Shown one piece after another: positions 43,682 to 51,234 of a stretch of 64,000 nt of DNA. The translations under genes and the position numbers were made by a program. Source of the stretch: Paenibacillus ehimensis NBRC 15659. Its GTDB lineage: Bacteria; Bacillota; Bacilli; Paenibacillales; NBRC-103111. Under the pieces are notes generated by a model that saw only the letters and a program-made list of their open reading frames with translations, ran no database searches and had not been told where the DNA came from. The DNA lies in assembly GCF_004000785.1 (NCBI RefSeq), contig NZ_BILX01000012.1, positions 1 to 64,000 of the forward strand, read 5' to 3'. Positions within the stretch are counted from its first letter, which is position 1, and every line of letters begins with the position of its first letter.

Positions 43682-43855
43682 CTACAGCAATTCGGTTTGC
43701 AGATCGAGAGCTGCGCGATGAAGGGTCGAAACAATGTCTTCAACCGTTAATTTATGTAATGACATTAATTGACCGATGGTCATATTCAATATAGCCATGG
43801 TACAAGCTTCATAGGTTTGAATTTGCTGCATCAGGTCTCGTTCTTCGGCATCCAA
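43682..43855 (-). CDS. possible small helical protein, 57 aa
   Basis: From TTG 43855 (weak AAGGA site four bases upstream) to TAG 43682-43684 the frame encodes DAEERDLMQQIQTYEACTMA, then ILNMTIGQLMSLHKLTVEDI and a helical end. An internal ATG at 43831 gives 49 residues. The pattern E..C...ILN.......L....VEDI..SL resembles the protein at 44363. It is either a small real gene or a truncated paralogue. Confidence 0.35.
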   Translation of the reverse strand: MDAEERDLMQQIQTYEACTMAILNMTIGQLMSLHKLTVEDIVSTLHRAALDLQTELL

Positions 43856-43978
43856 TCGATCCTTAAGGGTAGTTTCGCTGCAAAATTTGAATGTAACGCT
43901 ATTCCGTCATTAACAAAAATGATATATCGGAATACAGATACAATTCTTCTTTGAATTTAGTTCTATAGCGGTTTATAG

Positions 43979-44281
43979 TTATAAGTAATTGCCTATGAAC
44001 TGGATAAACCTCGCGCCTCCACTAGGATAAACGCTGATCCACAAGCAAAAATTTACATCGAGATCAAATTCTTTAGCTGTATCTGTGACGAAGCTTAAAT
44101 TCGTGCTGACCCAAAAGGACTTGCAGCTAAAATCCAGCGTATCTCCCTCTTCACTCTCTCCCTGCCTGCTAATTTTAAAATAGGCATGATCTTCTACTGC
44201 CTTTCTCGCTTGGGCCAGTAAAAATTCATCTATTTCTTCTCTCGTTTGAAAATCAGTGTAGAAAGAATAAGATAAGTCCAC
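43979..44281 (-). CDS. hypothetical protein, 100 aa
   Basis: A soluble acidic protein (MDLSYSFYTDFQTREEIDEF, DTLDFSCKSFWVSTNLSFVT, CLWISVYPSGGARFIQFIG) with no signal peptide. GGAGGG lies 12 bases upstream of ATG 44281. It is AT-rich like its neighbours. Small soluble proteins in such islands are often immunity proteins, but I cannot assign one. Confidence 0.5.
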   Translation of the reverse strand: MDLSYSFYTDFQTREEIDEFLLAQARKAVEDHAYFKISRQGESEEGDTLDFSCKSFWVSTNLSFVTDTAKEFDLDVNFCLWISVYPSGGARFIQFIGNYL

Positions 44282-44362
44282 GCTATTCTTCCCTCCAAAA
44301 CCATCTTGCGCTTGTTAGCGTTCAATTCGTCTACTTCTGATTTTCCAGTGATAAAAAGCTTA

Positions 44363-44596
44363 CTACGTAGCGCTGCTTAGTCTTGCTTTGGCTAATTGCA
44401 TATGAAGCAAATTCTCACGTTGTTCCATCTCTACTTTAAAAAGAGATATCAGCAAGTCTTCCATTACGATACAGTTAATTTTACCGTTTTGCTGCCGCAC
44501 AAAGTTCAAAATAATATCTCTGCACGTTTCGCATACTTGAATCATTCCGAGTAAATGAATTTCCTCTTGTTGGTAGGTTTCTACGACATCTTGCAT
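44363..44596 (-). CDS. hypothetical helical protein, 77 aa
   Basis: ATG 44596 (MQDVVETYQQEEIHLLGMIQ) is chosen because GGAGG lies seven bases upstream; longer in-frame starts to 44692 have no site. The product is helical with a CxxC pair (QVCETCRDIILNFVRQQNGK) and ends in RENLLHMQLAKARLSS. It is weakly similar to the frame at 43682. Function unknown; possibly a small regulator, since an XRE gene is divergent to it. Confidence 0.5.
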   Translation of the reverse strand: MQDVVETYQQEEIHLLGMIQVCETCRDIILNFVRQQNGKINCIVMEDLLISLFKVEMEQRENLLHMQLAKARLSSAT

Positions 44597-44797
44597 GCTT
44601 GCTTCCTCCATCCTTTGAACAGTTTTTTGACTTTTCATTTTAAATATGAAATAAGCAATAAATGCAGCTTTTACAGCCCGATTAATGGTCATTGGTTTAA
44701 TTCTGATTCTTTAAAGCGGTCGCCCCCTCTTTCATTACAGATTTAATATTGGTAGAATTGCATTAGCTGTATTATCTTTACGATTTTTCTTTGATCA

Positions 44798-44828
44798 ACT
44801 AATAATTGACTATATTTTAGATATTAGT
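44798..44828 (+). promoter_or_regulatory. inverted repeat in the XRE promoter region
   Basis: Perfect arms ACTAATA (44798-44804) and TATTAGT (44822-44828) flank a TTGACT -35-like box. An autoregulatory operator for the XRE protein that starts at 44861 is the simplest reading. Confidence 0.45.
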
Positions 44829-44860
44829 AAATTAACAATTGACTTTCAAGGAGTTTTTAT

Positions 44861-45088
44861 ATGTTTGACAAAGAATCCTTTTCCGCAAGATTACTTGAAC
44901 TTCGCAATGAAAGGAAAGTAATGGCCAAAGACTTGGCAGAACATCTAGGCATCACAAAACAAGCCATGAGTTCGTTGGAAAAAGGAAAGAATATCCCAAG
45001 TGTTCCGACTCTCATTGCTCTTGCTGACTATTTCGAAGTGAGTCTTGATTACCTGGTTGGCCGCTCAAATAATCGAACCTTGCTTTAA
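44861..45088 (+). CDS. XRE-family transcriptional regulator, 75 aa
   Basis: A single Cro/C1-type helix-turn-helix domain: SARLLELRNERKVMAKDLAE, HLGITKQAMSSLEKGKNIPS and PTLIALADYFEVSLDYLVGRSN. This size is typical of SinR/ImmR-like small repressors, often tied to mobile or toxin loci. AAGGAG precedes ATG 44861. A terminator follows at 45133. Confidence 0.88.
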   Translation: MFDKESFSARLLELRNERKVMAKDLAEHLGITKQAMSSLEKGKNIPSVPTLIALADYFEVSLDYLVGRSNNRTLL

Positions 45089-45132
45089 TTTCCTTGCATC
45101 TTCCGAACTATTCGGCAGCATGTAATATAAAT

Positions 45133-45174
45133 AAGCTTATTCCTACTTTAAGTTCAAGTCGGAATAAGCTTTTG
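45133..45174 (+). terminator. terminator after the XRE gene
   Basis: Eleven-base perfect arms AAGCTTATTCC (45133-45143) and GGAATAAGCTT (45161-45171), with a short T tail. I see no gene between here and 45399. Confidence 0.75.
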
Positions 45175-45399
45175 AATAGTGAAATCGTTATACGGGTATT
45201 ACATGAGTTATATATGTTTAGTGGGATCACTTACTCGGCACTGGGCAGGGTCTTTTTGAATAGCCGCTGCTCATACTCATTCGTTGAGTGGTAATTTGTG
45301 ATATAGCAACGGATGAAAGAAAACGCAACACGGGCGGCAATCTAGCATTGCGGCATTGCTGGTTGTATTGTACGACCTCACTTCTAAGATGTAAACACT

Positions 45400-45737
45400 T
45401 TATTCTTCAGAGTCTTCAATTAATTTATCAAGAAACTCAAAAATATCATTCGCAAGAAAGTACATATTGCTCATATCCTCGGAGTCTTCAGGCTCTTCCT
45501 CATGATCCCAAAAATAAATAGTTTCATTGTATGGCTCTTTTGTTCCTAAGCATATGACGTTCCCCCCAGGGTCATCTCCTATCGGAATAAATCCTTCAGG
45601 TAGTCTATATTCATAACAAGAATAATTGTTCCATCTTCATGATGATGCCATATATAACCTGCAGGTGCTTTATCAGGTGCCGGTACTGGTGGATCCGAAT
45701 CCTTATTCTCTTTCCTTACCAAAATTGGATTGTAAAA
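45400..45737 (-). pseudogene. WHH-nuclease toxin tail joined out of frame to a SUKH immunity remnant
   Basis: From 45737 the first frame reads DPPVPAPDKAPAGYIWHHHEDGTIILV, the start of a WHH-type HNH nuclease domain as found at the C-termini of polymorphic toxins. Near 45615-45630 the coding pattern shifts frame and continues as YEYRLPEGFIPIGDDPGGNV, ICLGTKEPYNETIYFWDHEE and FLANDIFEFLDKLIEDSEE to TAA 45400-45402. This is the C-terminal half of a SMI1/KNR4 (SUKH) immunity protein. Neither part has a start codon with a ribosome site. A deletion appears to have fused the two. Confidence 0.55.
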
Positions 45738-45743
45738 AATTTC

Positions 45744-45779
45744 AAAAGCGACAAGTAACTAAATCACCTGTCGCTTTTT
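45744..45779. terminator. bidirectional terminator
   Basis: Perfect arms AAAAGCGAC (45744-45752) and GTCGCTTTT (45770-45778), T-rich on both strands. It separates the immunity gene at 45823 from the toxin/SUKH remnant. Confidence 0.75.
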
Positions 45780-45822
45780 CGAATATTTCATAAATGTGTT
45801 CACTTTGGTAAATTATTTTATA

Positions 45823-46326
45823 CTACTTTTTTATAGAGATTCTTTTTAATTGGTGTAAAGCATACTTTTTAATTTCTTTTTCCTTTGATTTACTTAAGAG
45901 TTCTAACTTCTCTTTAGACTCTGGCGTATTAATATCACCTAGAGCCCAGATACATTTTACGGCAAGGGCATTTGTGTAATGAAGATACTCAAATTTAGTT
46001 ATTGCTGCTTTATAGAGACTTTCTACCGATGAATTTGATTTAAAATATTGAAGCAAGCCAGCAATATCCTCGTGTGCCTTGTGCCAAGCTTCGGTAATTA
46101 ACTGGTTTAACATTTCCAAATGTCTTTCATCAAACAAATCAAATGTAAATCCTATATAAAATATTAATCCTAGGTCATCTTTATTTTTTTCTCTACAAAT
46201 AACTTCTAACATTTTGTCAAAGTAGCAAGTTATTTCCATATTTCCCTTGAACAAATCCAAAAATTCTAGATCTGTTATTTCACCGCCAATAAGTTTTTTT
46301 ATTAGTATTCTTAGTTCTAAATCCAT
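45823..46326 (-). CDS. probable polymorphic-toxin immunity protein (Imm30/HEAT-like)
   Basis: A 167-residue all-helical cytosolic protein (LRILIKKLIGGEITDLEFLD, ITKFEYLHYTNALAVKCIWA, LGDINTPESKEKLELLSKSK). The YLHYTNALAVKCIWALGDI segment recalls Imm30-type immunity proteins and HEAT-like repeats. It is AT-rich, and its first codons overlap the end of a frameshifted VgrG-like fragment. A toxin remnant lies downstream. That context is the main support for an immunity role. Confidence 0.55.
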   Translation of the reverse strand: MDLELRILIKKLIGGEITDLEFLDLFKGNMEITCYFDKMLEVICREKNKDDLGLIFYIGFTFDLFDERHLEMLNQLITEAWHKAHEDIAGLLQYFKSNSSVESLYKAAITKFEYLHYTNALAVKCIWALGDINTPESKEKLELLSKSKEKEIKKYALHQLKRISIKK

Positions 46327-46698
46327 TTTTCTATCCTTTCAACAAGCTCGGTATACGGCATTTTCGGATTTTGGAAGGAGCGTTTATGCAGTTTCACGTC
46401 CAGCAGGCAGGTATGCGAGGCAACTTCGACCGTTAAGTAATAAATGCCGCGGATGGCCTGTACCTGAATGTTCCGGAAGATACCTTGAAACCACGTTTTT
46501 TGTTCTCCATCATCGTCGGTCAGGACAACTTTGACCTGCGTTTGCGCATTGGCCATTTGGACGTAGCTGTCCCTTCGCTCTTCCGGCACAATCCCGGTTA
46601 AAGTCAGCTTTGCATGATCGTTGAAGGTTTACCACTTGCAAATCTTGCAGATTTGTCCATTCAAAAGGTCCCACTTCGATGTTTCCATAGGTGATGAC
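46317..46698 (-). pseudogene. frameshifted N-terminal fragment of a VgrG/phage GPD-like spike protein
   Basis: The pattern begins at 46698 as ITYGNIEVGPFEWTNLQDLQ, without a usable start codon although GGGAGG stands just upstream. It shifts frame near 46624-46630 and continues FNDHAKLTLTGIVPEERRDS, FQGIFRNIQVQAIRGIYYLT, VEVASHTCLLDVKLHKRSFQ and NPKMPYTELVERI, then stops at 46317. RSFQ-x-MxYxELV after a V-SHT-LLD strand is characteristic of the first domain of VgrG/Pvc8-type contractile injection spikes. The remaining domains are absent. Confidence 0.55.
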
Positions 46699-46877
46699 CT
46701 AACCTCCCATACGGATCTCTCCCAAATATGATCAACCGAGGTGCTTATGAGTTTTTTTTGTAATTTTTGGCATTGCATTTTTATCGACCTTGTTTATTGA
46801 AAAGTTTAGGTTTGCAGCGATAAAGTGGTAAGATTCACAGAACTGAAACCAGTAGTTTCCAATCTGGTGCCCGGGAA

Positions 46878-46912
46878 CAAAAAAACAAAGACCCAAACCC
46901 GGAGAATCCGGG
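46878..46912 (-). terminator. terminator after the DUF72 gene
   Basis: CCCGGA (46898-46903) and TCCGGG (46907-46912) with additional outer pairing; T-rich on the minus strand. The remaining bases between 46699 and 46924 show no gene. Confidence 0.6.
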
Positions 46913-46924
46913 CCTGAGCCTGTC

Positions 46925-47770
46925 TCAAAATAAATCCAACTGCCGCGGGGCGAACGGCTTCGTCGGCAGTCCGAGCAGCTCCAGCATCTGCATTGCGTTT
47001 GCCGCGGCGTCACCGCCTGAGTTGTTGTTGAAAATGACGCAAATCTCCTTGCTCCGCTCCTGCAGCTTCGCGAGATGCTCCTTCCACTCCGCAAGCTCGT
47101 CCGCGTTATACCGGTACAAGTAGCGGACCTCGCGCCAGTTCGGACCGCCTCCTTGGTTCCAGTTAGCCGCGTTGCGGCCGTGCATGCGGACGATCGTGAC
47201 GTCCGGGTCCGTCGGATGCAGCACGGTCGGCACCGAGCCGACGCCAGCTTGCGGTTCGTCGCAGACGCTGTGAATCCAGCCTTCTTTTTCCATGAAGGCC
47301 AGCGTCTTCGCCTTCATCTCTCCGTCAAACCAGCTCTGATGACGGAATTCCAGCGCCACGGGCAGGTCGCCCATCCGCCGCTTCGCTTCCCGAAGCTGCT
47401 CGACGTTCAGCCGGTTGCAGTCGAACCAGGGCGGGTACTGGAACAGCACCGCCTTCAGCTTGCCCGCCGTCCGCAAGGGCTCGACCGACTCGCGGAACGC
47501 TTGAAACATATGGTCCGCATCCTCGAAAGGGTTGTTCCCGCGCTGATGACCGGTCATGCCTTGGTAGGCTTTGACCACGAACGCGAAGCCGTCCGGCGTA
47601 TCCCCGGCCCACCGCTCGAAGTTGGCGGGCGACTGCACCGCATAGAACGAGCTGTCCACCTCGACAAGCGAGAAGTACCTGCCATAGACCTTCAGTTTAT
47701 CTCGGGCCGGGAGGCCCTGCTCGTATAAGTCGCTATGGTCGCCCCACCCGGCCAAGCCGATTCGGATCAT
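46925..47770 (-). CDS. DUF72 domain protein (YecE-like)
   Basis: A 281-residue TIM-barrel protein of the DUF72/YecE family. Markers: IRIGLAGWGDHSDLY at the start, YFSLVEVDSSFYAVQSPANFERWAGDTP, FAFVVKAYQGMTGH, LKAVLFQYPPWFDC, LPVALEFRHQSWF, and YLYRYNADELAEWKEHLAKL followed by ICVIFNNNSGGDAAANAMQM. Function unknown. GGAGG nine bases before ATG 47770. Confidence 0.93.
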   Translation of the reverse strand: MIRIGLAGWGDHSDLYEQGLPARDKLKVYGRYFSLVEVDSSFYAVQSPANFERWAGDTPDGFAFVVKAYQGMTGHQRGNNPFEDADHMFQAFRESVEPLRTAGKLKAVLFQYPPWFDCNRLNVEQLREAKRRMGDLPVALEFRHQSWFDGEMKAKTLAFMEKEGWIHSVCDEPQAGVGSVPTVLHPTDPDVTIVRMHGRNAANWNQGGGPNWREVRYLYRYNADELAEWKEHLAKLQERSKEICVIFNNNSGGDAAANAMQMLELLGLPTKPFAPRQLDLF

Positions 47771-47806
47771 GAACGTGTGCCTCCTTGCCTTGCTGCGCCG
47801 TATGGC

Positions 47807-48073
47807 TTATCCCATTTCCGACAATATCACCGAAATGACGATGCCCGCCGCAGCGATCCAAAACAGTTTCGATTTGAAGTATCTTTTTATCACGCTATCC
47901 TGTCGTTTGAATACTTTACCAGGGTCCTGCTGCATCTGCAAATCCGTGGCGTAGTGCGCTTCCGCGGAACCGCCGTTATACGTAACTCCGCGGCCTCCTC
48001 CGCCCACGAATAAAAAATTCAAAATAAGCGCCAGCAATGAGGCAATAAACAAATAGTCCGAAACGGTATGCAT
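47807..48073 (-). CDS. small membrane protein with two helices, 88 aa
   Basis: Helices FIASLLALILNFLFVGGGG (N-terminal) and LFWIAAAGIVISVILSEMG (C-terminal) flank a hydrophilic loop (NGGSAEAHYATDLQMQQDPG, KVFKRQDSVIKRYF). Start at ATG 48073 behind GAGGAGGGG. It lies between proS and the DUF72 gene; function unknown. It resembles the small DUF5316/DUF3899-like proteins of Bacillota only in layout. Confidence 0.65.
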   Translation of the reverse strand: MHTVSDYLFIASLLALILNFLFVGGGGRGVTYNGGSAEAHYATDLQMQQDPGKVFKRQDSVIKRYFKSKLFWIAAAGIVISVILSEMG

Positions 48074-48136
48074 TTGTAACCCCTCCTCGGCATTCCTAAT
48101 TTTGGCGAAATCATTCAAACAATTCATCCTATGTAC

Positions 48137-49873
48137 TTACTTAACACCTACGAAAGACGCCGAAGGCTTCACCAGCTCCAGCACCCGCCGTATCGCTTCT
48201 TCCACGGCAAGCGACTCCGCCTCCGGAGCTTGGCGCTCCTTGTACTCGACCACCCGCTCGCCCGCTCTCTTGCCGACGACGAGGCGGACCGGAAGGCCGA
48301 TCAGATCGGCGTCCTTGAACTTGACGCCCGGCCGCTCCTCGCGGTCGTCCAGCAGCGCCTCGACGCCCAGCGACTGCAGCCGGTTGTACAGCTCCTCCGC
48401 CAGCTCCCGCTGGGCGTTATCCGTGATGGACACCGGAAGGATATGCGCGTAAAACGGCGCCAAAGAAAGCGGCCAGACGATGCCCTGCTCGTCGTGGTGC
48501 TGTTCCAGCACTGCGGACAACAGACGGGAAACGCCGATACCGTAGCAGCCCATAATGACGTCCTGCTCCGTGCCGGAGACTCCCGCCACCCTCGCGCCCA
48601 GCGCTGTGCTGTATTTCGTGCCGAGCTTGAACACGTGCCCGACCTCAATCCCCCGGTACAGCGTCAATGGCTCGCCGCAGCGGACACAGCGGTCTCCGAG
48701 CCGCACCTCGCGGAAGTCTCCCGTATGCGCCAACGCGAAATCCCGGCCCGGCCGGACATGACGGTAGTGGTAATCCCGCTCGTTCGCACCGGCGATGCCC
48801 TCGCTCAAGGCGGCGGCTTCGCGGTCGACCAGAAGAGGCACGCTCAGCCCGACCGGTCCGGCAAAACCGACCGGCGCGCCGGTAACGGTCTGCACCGTCT
48901 CCGCGTCGGCCAGCTCCAGCTGTTCCGCGCCCAAATACCGCTGTACCTTGACTTCGTTCACTTCGTCGGCTCCCCGGACCATGACGGCCACCGGCTTCCC
49001 GTCCGCCACATACAACAGCGTCTTCATCAGCCGCGAAGCCTCCGGTCCGAGCAGCTCCGTCAGCTGCGCAATCGTGCGGATGTCCGGCGTATGCCATCGC
49101 TCCAGCGGCGGCGCGGCCCCCTCATCCGCTCCGGCTTGCGCCTGCTGCGAGACAGCCGCTTCCGCCTTCTCCAGATTGGCCGCATAGTCGCAGCCGCTGC
49201 AGGCGACGACCGTATCCTCTCCGATCTCCGCCAGCGCCATGAACTCGTGCGTCTCGCCCTCGCCGCCGATCGCGCCCGCATCCGCTTCCACCGCCCGGTA
49301 AATCAGCCCGCAACGGGTAAAAATCCGGTGATACGCCTCGTACATCACCCGGTAGGTCGCGTCCAGCCCTTCCCAGTCCGTATCGAACGAATACGCGTCC
49401 TTCATCAGAAATTCCCTTCCGCGCAGCAAGCCGTACCTCGGGCGCCGCTCGTCGCGGAACTTCGTCTGAATCTGGTATACCGTCAGCGGCAGCTTGCGGT
49501 ACGAGCTGATCTCGTCCCGAACGAGCGCCGTAACGACCTCCTCGTGCGTCGGCCCAAGCGCGAATTCCCGGTCGTGCCGGTCGCGCAGCCGGACAAGCTC
49601 CGGTCCGTATACGCCGTACCGGCCGGACTCCCGCCACAGCTCGGCAGGCTGCATGGCCGGCAGCAGCACCTCCTGCGCGCCGATCCGGTCCATTTCCTCC
49701 CGGACGATCGCCTCAGCCTTGCGAAGCGCGCGGCGGCCAAGCGGCAAATACGTGTACACCCCCGCTGCAAGCGGCCGGATCAAGCCGGCCCGCAGCATCA
49801 GTCGGTGGCTGACCGCTTCGGCATCCGATGGGACTTCCCGCAGAGTAGGCATGAGCAGATTTTGTTGTCGCAT
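48137..49873 (-). CDS. proS: prolyl-tRNA synthetase (bacterial type)
   Basis: A 578-residue class II synthetase charging tRNA-Pro. Motif 1 region GVYTYLPLGRRALRKAEAIV; the TxE loop GPTHEE; motif 2 QTKFRDERRPRYGLLRGREFLMKDAYSFD; an insertion (editing) domain at about 220-400; motif 3 GCYGIGVSRLLSAVLEQ; and the C-terminal anticodon-binding domain (LEALLDDREERPGVKFKDADLIGLP-like stretch). A T-box leader precedes it, so expression responds to uncharged tRNA-Pro. Confidence 0.97.
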   Translation of the reverse strand: MRQQNLLMPTLREVPSDAEAVSHRLMLRAGLIRPLAAGVYTYLPLGRRALRKAEAIVREEMDRIGAQEVLLPAMQPAELWRESGRYGVYGPELVRLRDRHDREFALGPTHEEVVTALVRDEISSYRKLPLTVYQIQTKFRDERRPRYGLLRGREFLMKDAYSFDTDWEGLDATYRVMYEAYHRIFTRCGLIYRAVEADAGAIGGEGETHEFMALAEIGEDTVVACSGCDYAANLEKAEAAVSQQAQAGADEGAAPPLERWHTPDIRTIAQLTELLGPEASRLMKTLLYVADGKPVAVMVRGADEVNEVKVQRYLGAEQLELADAETVQTVTGAPVGFAGPVGLSVPLLVDREAAALSEGIAGANERDYHYRHVRPGRDFALAHTGDFREVRLGDRCVRCGEPLTLYRGIEVGHVFKLGTKYSTALGARVAGVSGTEQDVIMGCYGIGVSRLLSAVLEQHHDEQGIVWPLSLAPFYAHILPVSITDNAQRELAEELYNRLQSLGVEALLDDREERPGVKFKDADLIGLPVRLVVGKRAGERVVEYKERQAPEAESLAVEEAIRRVLELVKPSASFVGVK

Positions 49874-49896
49874 GGGAATCCCTCCAAGTTCGGAAT

Positions 49897-50189
49897 ATAA
49901 AAAATAAACACGCCTTCGTCAGGGACGAAAACGTGTCGTGGTACCACCCTTGGTTCAACCGCATGTGCCTCGGATTCCAGGCGCGCACAGTCCTTCATTC
50001 GGATAACGGGGGAGGCCCGGCAGCGGATACGTCCAGCTCAGTTCCCCGCTGCAGCTACAAGGTGGGTGAAGCATACGGCGGTTGGGGGTCTTTCAGCCTC
50101 GGACGCCCTCTCTGGCGCAACCGGTCGCACGTTCCATGTCCTTGATCGTCGCTTTTCGCTTCATAACATCCGAGCAATCGCAATGTTGT
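49897..50189 (-). ncRNA. T-box leader of proS
   Basis: The minus strand carries the T-box sequence TGGTACCACG (49946-49937) inside GGGTGGTACCACG, preceded by an AGAGAGGG stem I motif near 50105. It is followed by a terminator hairpin with arms at 49908-49920 and 49924-49936 and then Ts. Uncharged tRNA-Pro would stabilise the antiterminator and allow proS transcription. I cannot fix the specifier codon with certainty; several CC(N) triplets occur in the stem I region. Confidence 0.92.
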
Positions 50190-50196
50190 GTATTCC

Positions 50197-50225
50197 AATT
50201 TACACCAATTCCACCAAAGATGCAA
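50197..50225 (-). promoter_or_regulatory. promoter of the T-box/proS transcript
   Basis: On the minus strand TTGCAT (50225-50220), 17-base spacer, TAAATT (50202-50197). It places the start of transcription near 50190, at the 5' end of the T-box. Confidence 0.55.
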
Positions 50226-50373
50226 GTGCTTTCAACCAGCTCCTTCCGCGCCGGGCACAATTTTTTTCCATAACCCGCCACCCCGACGCAGCATGGAAGG
50301 TAGCCCGACCTCGCATTTGCATCCTTCCAAGGACTCGCACCGTAATACTGGGATATAAAGGAGCTGATCATCC

Positions 50374-51234
50374 ATGACAATACATGATAACCCTCATCCG
50401 CTGCCTGCTCCCGATACGAAAGAGGAACTCCAGCAGGCGCTTGCAGACATTACGGCGTGGGAGAACAGCCAGAAAGATTTATGGTTCTGGGAGAAGCTCG
50501 GCAGACTGCCCTTCCAACTGCTCGACCGGATCACGCCGAAGGCGCTGCAGAACAAGCTGGCGCAGGCGATGGACGAGGTCGGAAGCTTCGTCCAAACGGG
50601 CGGACAATACCTGATCTCGGAGAAAAGCGTGCTCGACCAACTGAACCGGCAGCTCGCGAGCCGGTCGGACGCATCAGAGCCAACGCTTGCCGGTGCGCAC
50701 ACCTTAGACGAGGTCGCCTCGTTGCCGCTCGCCGTCATGGACGGCGCCGCCGACGAATTCGCCCGCAGCCGTACTCTCTTTGCGACGGCCCAAGGGGCGA
50801 CGACCGGCTTCGGGGGCATCTTTACGCTCGCCATCGACATTCCGGCCATCCTCGGCTTGTCGCTCAAGGTGCTGCAGGAGATGGCGATGGTGTACGGCTA
50901 CGATCCGAACGACAAGCGCGAGCGTGTCTTCGTGATCAAGTGCCTGCAGTTCGCCTCCTCCGACATCGTCGGGAAGAAGGCCGTGCTGGAGGAGCTGGCC
51001 GACTTCGACAACGAGCACCGGCAGCGGGACGCGATCTCCCAGCTTCAAGGCTGGCGCGAGGTCGTGATGATCTACCGCGACAATTTCGGCTGGAAGAAGC
51101 TGTTCCAGCTTGTCCCCGTCGCCGGGATGATCTTCGGCGCGGTGCTGAACCGCAGCACACTGCAGGACGTCGCCGAGGCAGGCAAAATGCTGTACCGCAA
51201 GCGCCGGGTGCTGGAGCGGCTGCGCAGCAGCTAG
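50374..51234 (+). CDS. EcsC family protein
   Basis: A 286-residue EcsC-like protein. Family blocks: ALADITAWENSQKDLWFWEKLGRLPFQ, VASLPLAVMDGAADEFARSR, TGFGGIFTLAIDIPAILGLSLKVLQEMAMVYGYDP and AGMIFGAVLNRSTLQDVAEAGKMLYRKRRV. In Bacillus EcsC accompanies the EcsAB transporter, but stand-alone copies are frequent and their role is unknown. Its stop overlaps the stop of the convergent MBL gene by 4 bases, with no terminator between them. Confidence 0.88.
   Translation: MTIHDNPHPLPAPDTKEELQQALADITAWENSQKDLWFWEKLGRLPFQLLDRITPKALQNKLAQAMDEVGSFVQTGGQYLISEKSVLDQLNRQLASRSDASEPTLAGAHTLDEVASLPLAVMDGAADEFARSRTLFATAQGATTGFGGIFTLAIDIPAILGLSLKVLQEMAMVYGYDPNDKRERVFVIKCLQFASSDIVGKKAVLEELADFDNEHRQRDAISQLQGWREVVMIYRDNFGWKKLFQLVPVAGMIFGAVLNRSTLQDVAEAGKMLYRKRRVLERLRSS

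Noticed and set aside
45288-45521. Plus-strand open frame over the SUKH remnant
   Set aside because: No ribosome site; the minus-strand reading gives a recognisable SUKH C-terminus.
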